Of a DNA stretch of 64,000 nucleotides, positions 23,775-34,464 are shown piece after piece. The translations under genes and the position numbers were made by a program. Under the pieces are notes generated by a model. The model saw only the letters and a program-made list of their open reading frames with translations. It was not told where the DNA came from and made no database searches. Source of the stretch: Fusarium oxysporum f. sp. lycopersici 4287 (Eukaryota > Ascomycota > Sordariomycetes > Hypocreales > Nectriaceae); contig NC_030989.1 of assembly GCF_000149955.1 (NCBI RefSeq), positions 1,869,839-1,933,838 of the forward strand, given 5' to 3'. The number at the start of each line of letters is the position of its first letter. Position 1 is the first letter of the stretch.

Positions 23775-25166
23775 ATGGCATCTTCTCAAGCTCCGCCCAA
23801 GAAGCCCCGACTTTCACTTCAGATCAAGACAGCATGTAGTCCGGCCACCAGGTCATCGAGAAGTTATGCAGTGGACCCAAAGGATCCAACTGCCTTTAAC
23901 ACGTTGTCCAATGTCTACGTTACCACAATCGAAAGGGCAACCCCATCTCAGTATGAGCCCATTACTGCCATCAATACTTTCCAGGCTTTCAGTTTGACAA
24001 CTCCAGTGGAACGACAGGACCCGAAACACAGAGTTGTTACGCCTTATGTCGCTTCATACCCTGAGACTCCTTCATCCGACACAGCTCCTTCACCACATCC
24101 AGGACTGGAAATCAACTACCCGAGCACAATGACGGCCACGCCTCCTCTGTCTGCTGGTCCAATAGATTCAAACACTACCAAGGCCTTTAGCTTTTCCCCT
24201 GCTGATATATCCGCGGCCCCAGCCAGGAATGATAGCTTACAACCCGAGAAGCGTGCTCTGGCTCGCCCACAAACTCTTGCTGAGTTGACCCTGCAGGCCC
24301 CTTACACACATCCTCGATCACTTCACAGTATTTTACGCAACTCGCCTCTTCCCCCACCCACGGCCATTCCTCCTCCGTCTCCACGGCGACAGTCACGGCG
24401 GCTTCAAGATAGAGCAAATCGAAGAGTGTGCTACAATAACCCCCTCACTCAGGAAATTGTGACGAACAAGTACACGAAATCTCACATTGACCTCCTCGTT
24501 GAGGAGGCTTCGCCACACTCCCCTCCATGCGTGCTCCCTCAGCCCCAGAGTGCCATCGATCTAGCCTTGGCATTCACACCAAACGAGATCCAAGATGGAG
24601 GACAGACGCCTGGACCTTTTGAGGATATGCGTCGCCGCATGACAGGACTGGCCGCATCAGGTACTCCCCTTTCCCCGTCAGGGCCAAAGGGCATCTCAAA
24701 GCGCAAGAAAAAGGAGAAGAAGCGTCGGTGGGTATGGACAATTGGCCAAGAGGATGACGGTGATGACGAGAACATTGGAGGGTCCATTGCTGCTCTGAGA
24801 GCTGAGGCTGCCAAAGCCAAAGACGTTGAAGAAATCAAGACACCTGTGACGGCGATTAAGGCACCCCTCATCACCTTTCTCACGGCACCGACACCAAACA
24901 CGGATAACTTTGAGAGCTTGAACGGCATCTTGAAAGAGAATAACGACGTCGAAATGTCTGACACGAGCAGCTGTCTTACAGTACCAGAAGGGCCTCAGCA
25001 CATGACTGGTGAGATGGACTTGGATATCAAGACTCCAATCGCGCGCCAAGATGAGGAGAGCCAAGTCATACCCATGCTACCAGAAAATACTCTCAGTAGA
25101 CTTGGTTCCAGTCCTGGTTTAAAGAGGGATTCCCCGGTGCCGCCAGATATGCTACGTACCGATTGA
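23775..25166 (+). CDS. Disordered fungal protein of unknown function
   Basis: I do not recognise a catalytic domain. The single exon encodes 463 aa from the ATG at 23775; an in-frame ATG at 23709 would add 22 residues (MYSGIAAF...), but those look like translated leader. The sequence is rich in Pro, Ser and Thr. It begins with a basic KKPRLSLQIK motif. Two segments look ordered: about residues 215-242 (RRVCYNNPLTQEIVTNKYTK then SHIDLLVEE) and a basic patch followed by aromatic residues at about 310-330 (KRKKKEKKRRWVWTIGQEDD). The basic patch is a likely nuclear localisation signal. I see no glycosidase, kinase or DNA-binding fold. A nuclear regulatory or scaffold role is possible but unproven. 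Confidence 0.85.
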   Translation: MASSQAPPKKPRLSLQIKTACSPATRSSRSYAVDPKDPTAFNTLSNVYVTTIERATPSQYEPITAINTFQAFSLTTPVERQDPKHRVVTPYVASYPETPSSDTAPSPHPGLEINYPSTMTATPPLSAGPIDSNTTKAFSFSPADISAAPARNDSLQPEKRALARPQTLAELTLQAPYTHPRSLHSILRNSPLPPPTAIPPPSPRRQSRRLQDRANRRVCYNNPLTQEIVTNKYTKSHIDLLVEEASPHSPPCVLPQPQSAIDLALAFTPNEIQDGGQTPGPFEDMRRRMTGLAASGTPLSPSGPKGISKRKKKEKKRRWVWTIGQEDDGDDENIGGSIAALRAEAAKAKDVEEIKTPVTAIKAPLITFLTAPTPNTDNFESLNGILKENNDVEMSDTSSCLTVPEGPQHMTGEMDLDIKTPIARQDEESQVIPMLPENTLSRLGSSPGLKRDSPVPPDMLRTD

Positions 25167-26583
25167 ATAGGTTCCAGGAAAGACATGGATGTTTCATTAT
25201 TGGGTTTCTTGCATTACCGGCGGTCTTGGGGCATTTGATTAACGGGAGTTCTGTCACTGTAATTCTAAGGAGGAATCGGCATATGAAGATACCGAGCTCG
25301 ACAGTGGGCATCTATGAGAAATGAATACATTAAATGAACATGAAATGAATATTTGCCGCTCTGTTGAAGTTATTTGTATCTGGTATCGGCGACGAAGTTT
25401 TCGTCTTGACGACCGTGGCTGCCATGATATTATCTCTTAGCTCAGCTCCATACCTCGTGCGTTTCCATTGCCATATAGCCCTAACACACTATCATGTTGG
25501 TCCACGTCACGGAATGTGTTGATGCAGTGCAAGAGACCCAAGGACTTCACTCTAGGGTGGCTCCAAATCGAGATATTGGTGGTTTCTATCACAACAAATG
25601 ATCTTGGCAATAATTAGAACCATGATCTAGCACTTCAAATCGAGCTGATTAACAAGGTCGCCGTGGAACATATCATTAAAGTCCTTTGATCTTGAGTAGA
25701 AACTTGAGTTGCTCCGGCTGGAAGTAACCTTGTTGTTTAGGTTTATTAAGACTTCAGTCTGCTCATATAGGTTACACTGTTGATACTTTTATGGATATTG
25801 TTGGGAATTTGGATCAATGGTGCCGTATATCCAGTAACACCTGTATGGTGCACAATCGTATCTGCGTGGACATTTGACACAATCTCTACCCCTGGCTTCG
25901 GTTTTTGATCAGTGGGAAAGCCTCAGCAAGTACTATTACAATATAGCTTTTTACATAAGGTAGGCAGTAACAACCAAGAAATAGGATCGGAAGTATATGT
26001 CAGTCACTAGCTTTGCCCACAACTGGGTTCTGGCGGTGGTGGTTAAGGCAGTGGTACCAGCAGGTCAAGTTTGTCATATATGTTAACCTTGTCCAGTGGT
26101 TGCAGAAAACTTCAGACTAGAGTCCTAAGTGATGAAAAGGCTTAGATAGTACCAGGATATCCTAGTGTAGTTTATGATGAGCTTAGTTTGCTCTTTGACC
26201 AGTTTATTTTCTCACCTTGATGTATGGTCTCGAGTCTTCTGGCGCCCAAAGGCTTGTGTATCGGTGACTGCCAATTTGTATATCTCATTATGGATAGACT
26301 AGCCAACCAAAGTGGTCAGAAATCTTGGAAGCTGTTAAAATACGAAAAGGTATGTGATGCTAGAGGCCGTTGAGACCTATATCTCAACAAAAGCGCCATG
26401 GTATCAAAGTGTTAAGCCGAATTCTCACGCTATTGGATCAGTTGTGCTCAATCCATGCCTTTACACACGGGAAGTCTGACACGAGTCAACAAATACAGCA
26501 GATTCAGACGTACTCGTTACGCTAATTCATAAATTTCTCGTAGCAAACGCTCAAAATATCATTACATGTCCACCGGTACGCGC
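25167..26583. other. Convergent 3' intergenic region, 1.4 kb
   Basis: This lies between the ends of the KKPRL gene (+) and the next minus-strand gene. It is moderately AT-rich and holds no frame longer than about 70 codons with coding character. No RNA gene or repeat was recognised. Confidence 0.6.
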
Positions 26584-27245
26584 TCAGCTCTCAACAGAGA
26601 GTGCCTTAGCACCAATCAGCTTGCCGTCAGCGTGCGAAACAACCCAATACTCGGTCCTCGTAGCGTCTCTCGACACTTGATATACACGAACATCGTTACC
26701 CTGCGAGGCTTCTCGAACAGCCTCGATGACGTCGGTGTATTTGCCGTGAGAGTCCCAGTTGAGAGGATCAAGGATCCTGATGTCTGCCGAGTCGGGGGAG
26801 GAGTGGTTGATGAGTTTGGCGAATTCGGCTAACAACATGTCAGTTTATCATCTTCATCGGTAGGAGTGTACTTCTTACTCTCGCTGGGGAGACCATTCTT
26901 GCCCTCCCACTTGAGAGAAACCTCTTGGAAGGGCTCGTCTGCGTCGGATGTGTATACGGCGTTCTTGCACACGTCACTGATGGGTTTGGGGACTTGAGCG
27001 CCCTGGTCCTTTGTCTTGAAGGTAGCCTTTTCTTGAGTTGCGGCACCAGCGCCGGTGTCTTGGTTGGCCTTGTTCAGGAAAGCCATGTAATCGTCGTCGT
27101 TTGACATGTTGAGGGATCTGGTGTTGCTGAGTAGTCTTGTGTTGTGTCGAGAGGTAGTTGTTCGCGGGAGGACGGGTTGGTTTCGAGTAAGAAGAGAGCC
27201 AAGATTCAGGTTGGCAAGGCGTCTGAAAGGAGTTCGAAGTGTCAT
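26584..27245 (-). CDS. Conserved-looking small protein with probable mitochondrial presequence and alternative start
   Basis: I do not recognise the family. Two exons on the minus strand (27245-26879 and 26828-26584) join in phase to give 203 aa. The first 46 residues (MTLRTPFRRLANLNLGSLLT, then Arg-rich sequence) contain about eight Arg and no acidic residue, which suggests a mitochondrial presequence. An internal Met at 27107 begins MSNDDDYMAFLNKANQDTG, which looks like the mature core. Its context (CAAC before ATG) is better than that of the first ATG (CCCA), so two products are plausible. The core contains FQEVSLKWEGKNGLPSE and, across the splice, TEFAKLINHSS, and ends DATRTEYWVVSHADGKLIGA. 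The splice keeps the frame and the core is compact and soluble-looking. The gene is tandem with three downstream-facing minus-strand neighbours. Confidence 0.82.
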
Positions 27246-27525
27246 TGGGAGAGAGATCTCAGCTCAGGCGTTAAGTCGAAAGCTGTAACGCAACATGCAG
27301 ATGCAAGTTTGGGGAGTGGGGTGACGTCAGGTATGGGATTCACAGCAGGGGTAGATCGACCAATCACAAGCCATGGTTCAGCACCATCACTTAGCACATG
27401 TCGAGAGACCTGTTGGGTCCGATCCTAAAATTACCTAGTACCCAGGCAAGGTAGATACCTAGTACCTAGGTAGTCAGTATTTAGGTCATTCTATTAAGAG
27501 TGCAGTGCACTTATACCACTTTGAT

Positions 27526-28041
27526 TTAGATGCCGGCCCTCCTCAGACGACCTAGGAACTTATCCTCCTTGAGTTCTTCCAAATCAATACCGAAGAACTT
27601 GGCATACAAAGGCGCCAAGTGATGAGGTCCGCACGGTCGAGCATCACCACTAGCACGTCGTTTGTCGAGGAAACTACCCAGAAGTGTTCGAACTGCGGTT
27701 TCGAAACTCATTCCTTGTTGTGAGACCAAATGTCGATCGATATCTTCAGTATCGGCAGCTTCAGCATGCTTGACAAGGTCAACATCTATAATCGCTGCTT
27801 TGACCATCGCAGCTTGTCCCTCATCAAAATATGGAGCACTGATATAGTGTTCGTCGATTGTAGAGTTGAGGCGCTTCTCTGAACGAGAATCTTTGGCAAC
27901 GTTGAGGAAATCATGGAGAAGAACTCGGATCCTGTAGCCAAGTTTGGGGTCCGCTACGATAGTCGAGGTCGTATTGAGCGCATTTGCTGGTGCTCTTGAG
28001 GCGGCTTCCGTGCTATTGTTTTTGCTCTTCTTTTTGCCCAT
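27526..28041 (-). CDS. Uncharacterised 171-aa protein with Lys-rich N-terminus
   Basis: I do not recognise this protein. The start at 28041 (MGKKKSKNNSTEAAS) was preferred because it is the first ATG with a good context (CAAAC before ATG). The in-frame upstream ATG at 28182 adds 47 residues of unlikely composition. After the basic N-terminus and a short linker there is a helical region: GYRIRVLLHDFLNVAKDSRS, then GQAAMVKAAIIDVDLVKHAE, then SFETAVRTLLGSFLDKRRAS, and the ending DKFLGRLRRAGI. No membrane segment, signal peptide or metal motif is visible. Amino-acid composition supports a real gene; function is unknown. Confidence 0.75.
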   Translation of the reverse strand: MGKKKSKNNSTEAASRAPANALNTTSTIVADPKLGYRIRVLLHDFLNVAKDSRSEKRLNSTIDEHYISAPYFDEGQAAMVKAAIIDVDLVKHAEAADTEDIDRHLVSQQGMSFETAVRTLLGSFLDKRRASGDARPCGPHHLAPLYAKFFGIDLEELKEDKFLGRLRRAGI

Positions 28042-28832
28042 GTTTGCGTATGAATCAGACTGATGAGCAAACAAAGAATAATTCCCGTCTACAACTAGTA
28101 GGTATTCACTGCGCAAGGTCAAGGTCGAGTATACGCGAATCACAAGTGGGAGCTTCACCATGGAACAATAAACTTTGCACACAATGCAAGCGTAAACCTA
28201 GAAACATACATCTTGACATGAAGCAGTATAATAAAGCGCGTCTAAATTATAACCAAGGTCAAGGCAACAACTATGTGATCTACTGAGACTTAATGTTATT
28301 GTGTATTTTTTGGCATAGTGTAGGATGCCTTCCTTATATTATTATGAATATCACTCTTATCGTGATATCTTGCCTGCGGGTCTTTAGCCTCACTTTATGT
28401 ACTGCTAGATTGGCATCTTGAGATCTTGAAATAAAAGTCAATTGACCAATGAAGAATCAGTGCAGCTCGAGACGGATGATTGAGAGGAGGTGAATGCGTG
28501 TAAAAAAGCAAATTTAGTGATACGACAACATAAGGTAGGTACCTATCTGCATGTCTCTACACGAAGGTTTCGTTTGGACAGCTACAGAGGGCGACACACA
28601 CACACCAGTCAAACACATATTCACCGGAGAACGAGGGTACAGTCATATTAACATTGGGAATCTCGTTAGAATTTTTGAAAGCCATCCCTCTTCTGGCTGG
28701 ACTTTTTTTTACGTTCCACGCCAGTTGTAACCTAACCCAGCCCAAACGCAAGGCGTACACAGTAGTAACGAACCAACCCTCGACACCGGTGCAATGAATT
28801 GGTCAAGATAAGAAAGAAAACAAGCAGCCGCT
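28042..28832. other. Intergenic region between the 171-aa gene and RPL3
   Basis: This 0.8 kb should contain the promoter of the 171-aa gene and the 3' UTR of RPL3. A perfect TAGGTACCTA palindrome lies at 28536-28545. No gene is supported. Confidence 0.6.
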
Positions 28833-30266
28833 CTAAGCGGAGGCAAGATCCTTCTTGAGGGTACCCTGGTACTGCTTCTTCTCCGCAGGGGTCTGGAAAG
28901 CACCGTGTCCAAACTCGGACGAGGTGTCGATCCACTTGAGGCTGACCTTCTCGAGGGCTCTTCGGGAGGTCTGGGGGAACATGGTCTTTCGGAGAGTCAT
29001 GACTCGCTTCTTGGTACCAGGGATGGAACCCTTGACCATGACGAAGTCGTTGTTGACCTCACCATAGCGAACGAAACCACCGAGACTATGAAGTGTTAGC
29101 AATTGTCAGCCGATACCAAGACTGGGTAACATACGGAGTGATGGTCTTCTTGGTGACATCGATCTCAGTGGCGGCGTTGTCGTCAGCATCGCCCTTACCA
29201 ATGCGGTAGATCTTGTGGTTGACGGAGGTTCGGTGATGGTAACCCCTCTGACCAGCACGGGCAACAGTCCACTGGACGTGGGAAGGATGCCAAGCACCGA
29301 TACAAGCAACCTTTCGGAGACCCTTATGGGTCTTGCGAGGAAGCTTCTTGGTGCCCCAACGGGCGGTGACACCTTCGAATCCGTGACCCTTGGTGACGGC
29401 AACGACGTCAATCATCTCATCCTGCTCGAAGATGCTGGAGATATCAACGGGCTTCTCGAAGAGCTCCTGACCGAAAGAGACCTTGTCGGCGATGGAACCA
29501 CCGTTGACCTGGATCTCCATAAGGTGGGCCTTCTTCTGCTTGAGAGGGGTCTTTCGGATCTGAGTGTGGGCGAGGACACGGACGACGGTGCAGTACTTCT
29601 TGATGCGCTCGAGCTCGCGGGTGATGGAGGCACCGTTGTTCTCGGAGTGCTTCTTGGCGTACTTGGTGAAAGCCTTCTTCTTGCTCTTGTACCAGTTCTT
29701 GTAGAATCGGCGCTTAAGCTCGTCGCTCAGATGCTCGGCCCAAACGGTGGTGAGGGATCGCAGGCCTCGGGGAGTCTCGATGTATCCCACAAGACCAACA
29801 ACGATCATCTAAAAGATGTTAGCCATAGGCACATAGCCAAGCGGGCTGCATTGTTCGTACAGGTGGGGTATCGACGATAGTAACCGCCTCAACAATCTCC
29901 TTCTTGTTGGCCTTGGCGCCAGGTCGGTCGAGGTCACGAACGATGGTGGTCATACCAGCCTTGTAACCCATAGCGGCTGTCAGGTGGACAGGCTTCTTGG
30001 GGTCATCCTTAGGGAAGCTATTTGTCCCAATGCATTAGCCAATGTCTTCCTCTGCTGGGAGAGATCCCCAAAAGATTTTTCTTCTTGTTGGTGCAGCAGA
30101 AAATACTCACGACTTGACCTTTCCACGGTGACGAGCAGCGCGCTTCCTGGGCAGATAAGCCAGGGAGCCGTGGCGGGGAGCCTCATACTTTCGGTGCTGC
30201 ACATATTGTCAGTTTTCTCAAGCTGAAGCAATTGCTTTGGTCGTCGAGATCTTAACTCACACTCAT
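28833..30266 (-). CDS. RPL3: 60S ribosomal protein uL3 (L3)
   Basis: This is a core protein of the large cytosolic ribosomal subunit that reaches toward the peptidyl-transferase centre. Five coding exons on the minus strand (30266-30261, 30196-30111, 30017-29861, 29808-29135 and 29085-28833) give 391 aa, the usual size. The first coding exon encodes only Met-Ser. Then come [40 protein letters not shown], the block [58 protein letters not shown] and the end [16 protein letters not shown]. The [17 protein letters not shown] loop is the W-finger region close to the catalytic centre. Codon use is strongly biased to C-ending codons, as expected for high expression. Confidence 0.97.
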
Positions 30267-30867
30267 CTTGGGCGGGCTGTGTGGTTTGAGGGGGTTAGTA
30301 TGAACCTGAGTTGTCAAAGCCTGAGAAAAGAAGAGATAAAGAAATAAAATGTGGGCGAAATTTTAAGCGAACTGCTCGAAATTCGTGGGGTGGCCCGTGC
30401 ACCGCCAGAACCCCACCTTCATCCTTCACCGAGCCGACACCGAAAGAAGTGAGCATTTTTTGAGGGCTAAATTCCAACACCGAGAAGGAGCCCTCCAGCC
30501 CCCCACGTGACCTCGCTCGTTACAAAATCATTTCTGAAAGTGGTCTAGCGTGTCCATGTAGGGGTAGCGTGAAATGTCCGCAGCCTAACGTCGTCACTGA
30601 ATGAACACGGTTTGTTAAGTACCGTAGATACAACTGAGTTTTATTGATCAGAGTAAGGAAATTAATGTGCATAATAATCTTGTTCGCCGGTGAAATCGTA
30701 GCCAAGAAGGACCATAACCCCCGGTTTTGAATTTCTGTCTTGAGCCTCCCCGTCCAAACAAAAGAAACCACGCCCCAGATAATAGTGGTATACAAAAAGG
30801 CAGACTAATCGGCACAGATAAGAGATGTCTTCAACTCATAAATAACAAGCAGCTGTCAAATTATCAT
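30267..30867. other. Intergenic region: RPL3 promoter and Cyc8 3' flank
   Basis: These 600 bases lie between two minus-strand genes. They should contain the RPL3 promoter and the Cyc8 3' UTR. I see no RNA gene or repeat, and the frames here look random. Confidence 0.6.
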
Positions 30868-33842
30868 TCATTCAACTTTTGTGACGGTACCAGAAACTCC
30901 GTTTACACCAGCATTCGCGGGAGTGGATGTCTTGGCATCTCCAGCTGCCGAGCCGGGACCAGAGCCATTTGTGACAATAGTCGCTTTCTTCTCGTCTTCC
31001 CCACTGTCATCGTAGTCCTCATCAACGTCCATCTTTCTTGCTGCCCTTTCAGGCTCGGCAGGGGGCGCTGCGCGAGGAGGAGGCGGAGCATGTTCCAGAC
31101 TTGGGGGACGATCTTCTTTGGGTGTAGCAGATACTGGTGGCTTCTCGTGAACAACGCCAGACATCGGAGTAGGTGGCTGCTGCATTGGTGGTAAGTGGCT
31201 TGGACCAGAGGCGTGGCTCGGGGGGTGGTGGGCTGCTTCTGAGGGATGATAGCTCTCAGTGGCATGGCGAGGGGCTGATTCGGGTCTGCGAGGTTCCTCG
31301 CGGCGCGGTTCATCAGGTCGACGAGTATCCTCAGCCCGTCGAATTTCGGAAGAGTTACGACGATAGTTATCACGAGGAGGAGTAGACGGTCTTCGATGAC
31401 GCATGTCATCGAGTCGAACTCGGTTTTCCTCACTGGCTTGCTTTTTGGCAGCAGATTCTTCTTCCCACTCTCGCATGCGCTTGGGGCCGACTGAAGGTGG
31501 TCGCTCATCCATTCTCTGCATGGCAGCCTCCGCCACCGCAGGTGGAGGAGGAGGTCCTGGCGGTCCAGATGGTCCAGATGGTCCATTCTCAGTTCCCTGA
31601 GCAGCCATCTCAGGATGTTGAGGATACAGAGGAGGGGCCTGGTGCTGAGGGTATGCGGATTTTGGTGAAGGCATGCGGTTGTCATGAACAGGGCGGCCAT
31701 CAGGTCGAGGGCTGTTAGTAGGTCGAAAGGGAGCCATGCCGTTAGGACCGTTGGGGCCGTTAATGTTGCTGGGTGGGGGTGCTGATGCTGACGGTGTTGC
31801 TCCACCCCAATTAGGATTTGCGACTCGTCGCTCAGAAGCAGGAGCAGAAGGCTGGGATTGTGGAGGAGCGTGCGGTGGTTGAGAGTATTGGTGGCCGGGA
31901 GGAGGGGGTGTTTGACCACGGCGAGGGCCGCCTCGGTTGGGATCGTTATAGGGCTGGCGCAACTGCTCTTGCTGAGGGCTAGGTTGTCGCAGAGGTGGCG
32001 CAGGTCCTCCACGGAAAGGCTCGCCTCGGGCTTCATAGGGATTGGGGGGTTGTGGTGGAGGGTTGATGTTAGACAGTCTGCCCGCCCAGTTCTCTCCTGG
32101 ACCTTGAGGGGGTGGTGGAGGACCGGCAGCAGGCGGCTGTTGAGTTGATCCTCCCCATTGTGGTCCAACAGGGCCAGCCGCCTGGTAAGCTTGCGGGTGA
32201 ACATCTGCAGGCTGAGGAGCAGGGGGAGGTCCCCCATTGGTACCACCAGAGCGAAGGAGCTGAAGTCTCGCCTTGATATGGGGGTTGTTGGGGTCAAGCT
32301 CAGCAGCACGCTGGTAAGCATCTAGAGCATCCGTAATTTGGTTGTTGCAGCTTTCGTACTATGAAGTTGTCAATATACGACCAAGGAGAAAAGGGTTGAC
32401 CGATACAACATACCAAAGTTCCCAGATCATACCAAACTTCTGAAATATAAGGATTCAGCCTGATAGCGCGAGAATAAGCGTCAAGTGCGTCTCTGTACTG
32501 GTTGATTTGATAGTAAAGCACACCGATGGAGCACCAGAAAGTTGGGTTCTTTCCATCTCTATAAACAGCTTGTTGGTAAGCCTCATAAGCCTTTGGGTAC
32601 TTCTGCTGCGACATATAGCATCGGCCCAAGAGATACCAACTCTGGGCATCCTGATTGTCTACTCGCATGTTAGAATAGGTATTAAATTGTTTTGCGTTCA
32701 GAACGTACCTGCGCCGACCGACTTCTCTAAATATTGGATGGCTCTATCTTGGCTCTCATACGTGTTGCTCTGCTGGTGATGCAGCCAACCAAGCTGCTGA
32801 AGAACCTTAGCATGGTTGGGTGAATGGTCCAGGACACGTTGGTAGGCGGCCTTGGCGCTATCGAACTGTATCAAATTAGGCATGTCGCTATGTTTGCTGC
32901 TATGACAAGACACTTACATCCTTCTGCTGCTCATGGACATGACCAATCTGGAACCAAATGTCTTCCTGGGTCAAGGGACCGGGAGGAGAATTGACAATGT
33001 ATTTGAAACACTGCAAAGGTTAGCTACGCGCATCAAAAGTGGGCACAAGACCAGAACGTACCTCAAGACTCTGAACCCACTTGTTCTGTTGTTTGTATAT
33101 TATACCGAGTCGGAAGTAGATCTCATTTGCTTTCTCGAAATCAGGCTGTATGTTCATAACTTGAGAGAACGCTTCTTCGGCGTAATCGTAGCTGCCATAT
33201 CGATCGTACAGTATACCAATACCATACCACAACATAGGATCCTGCGTTGTCTTGTCAGCATATTGCGAGCAATGCGAATATTCCGCCTCGTGTGCAATCA
33301 CTCACCTTAGGGTCTCTCAAGTTAACCAACGCCTGTTGGTATGCATCGTAGGCCTTTTGCAGATTTTCTGTCATTAAATAACAGTGCCCTGAGTAATTGG
33401 TCAGCGTCGTGTTGTCGCGTCATAGCAACAAACATACCCAAGTTTCCCCAAGCTTCGCCGTTGTTGGGTTCAAGCTGAACGATGGCGCGGAAGAACTCAA
33501 GCGCCTTCTCGAAAGCTTCGCGGGTCTTGTAGAGGAGGCCAATTGCGTTCATGGCCTGGGTTGAGTTGGGGTTGGCCTGAAGAGCGCGCTCGTAAGCGTG
33601 CATGGCTTCATCTGGATTGCGCAAAACCTCCGCATAGCTCCCTATACATACGTCAGCCTATGTCGTCTTGTCTTGCGAACGCGACGCGACAACCACTAAC
33701 CTATTTGCAACCAAACAGCCTCATTCATGGCCGCGATCTGATGTGATGGCGCAAACTGAGGCGGCGGCGGAGGGGGCGGGGGCACCTGGCCCTGATGCTG
33801 TTGCATTTGCATCATGGTCGGCGACGCGTGATGGTTCGCCAT
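30868..33842 (-). CDS. CYC8: General transcriptional corepressor Cyc8/Ssn6 (TPR protein)
   Basis: This is the TPR half of the Tup1-Cyc8 corepressor, which DNA-binding repressors recruit to silence many genes. Eight exons on the minus strand (33842-33701, 33641-33438, 33388-33306, 33241-33062, 33010-32918, 32865-32709, 32658-32414, 32358-30868) give 864 aa. A short Gln- and Pro-rich N-terminus leads into TPR repeats from about residue 30 to 400, with units such as AMHAYERALQANPNS, ALEFFRAIVQLEPNNGEAWG, AYQRVLDHSPNHAKVLQQLG and ALDAYSRAIRLNPYISEVWY. The remainder is a disordered Pro/Gln/Arg-rich tail that ends in an acidic DVDEDYDDSGEDEKKA segment. Yeast Ssn6 has ten TPRs, consistent with the count here. 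The start ATG at 33842 has further Met codons nearby (MMQMQQ), so the exact start is slightly uncertain. Confidence 0.95.
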
Positions 33843-34445
33843 TAGGTCGGCACTGAAACTGGTGATGGAGTTGCTATAGTAAAGCAGGGGTCGGACTTGA
33901 CAGCTGATGTGCGACAGACGCGAAGTCGAATTAATACCACGAGGGTTGAGAGAGAGGAGAGTCGCGGTCGTGATTCAGAAAGCTGCTCCTGCTCAAGGGT
34001 TCGTGATGGGTTGATGATAGTGGCCCCCTACCCGACGAGTAACAAGGGCGAAGTTGATTGAACAAAATGTCGACGCAGAGCCGCGGCTAAGGCTGAAGCG
34101 CTGCGAAAACAATACGCAGGGAAATCAAGGGTCAATGGCAGCCCAAGTGGGAATAGAAGAGAGCGGGATGATGAGAGAGATAAGATACAGGGCAATCCAA
34201 GGCGCGACGGATGAGGCCTTTCGCGGGCATGGAATGCGTTGCAGAAGAAGAAAGTGAGGAGTACAGGATGGGGAGAAAGGACCTGAGCAAACCCGTTCCC
34301 AAACTCACCTAACCCACGACCAGCGGGCAATTTAAGCGCACGGTGGCGTGGAGTGGGATGGGGGATATGAACCCACTCACACTACTGGGACTCCATCCAA
34401 CTCAACGCACGCGCTCTCGAGGCTCGAGGCTCACTCACGTTTATG

Positions 34446-34464
34446 TTAGGTTAGGTTAGGTTAG
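34446..34464 (+). repeat. Short (TTAGG)n tandem repeat
   Basis: Three and a half copies of TTAGG occur about 600 bp upstream of the Cyc8 start. They resemble but do not match the fungal telomere unit TTAGGG. Confidence 0.7.

Noticed and set aside
29215..29880. 221-codon plus-strand frame over RPL3
   Set aside because: Antisense shadow of highly biased ribosomal protein codons.
30903..32321. 472-codon frame overlapping the Cyc8 tail in another frame
   Set aside because: It follows from the low-complexity Pro/Gln/Arg composition of the Cyc8 C-terminus; no independent coding signal.
34446..34464. Telomere-like TTAGG repeats
   Set aside because: Only three and a half copies and TTAGG, not TTAGGG; no other subtelomeric sign, and housekeeping genes flank it.
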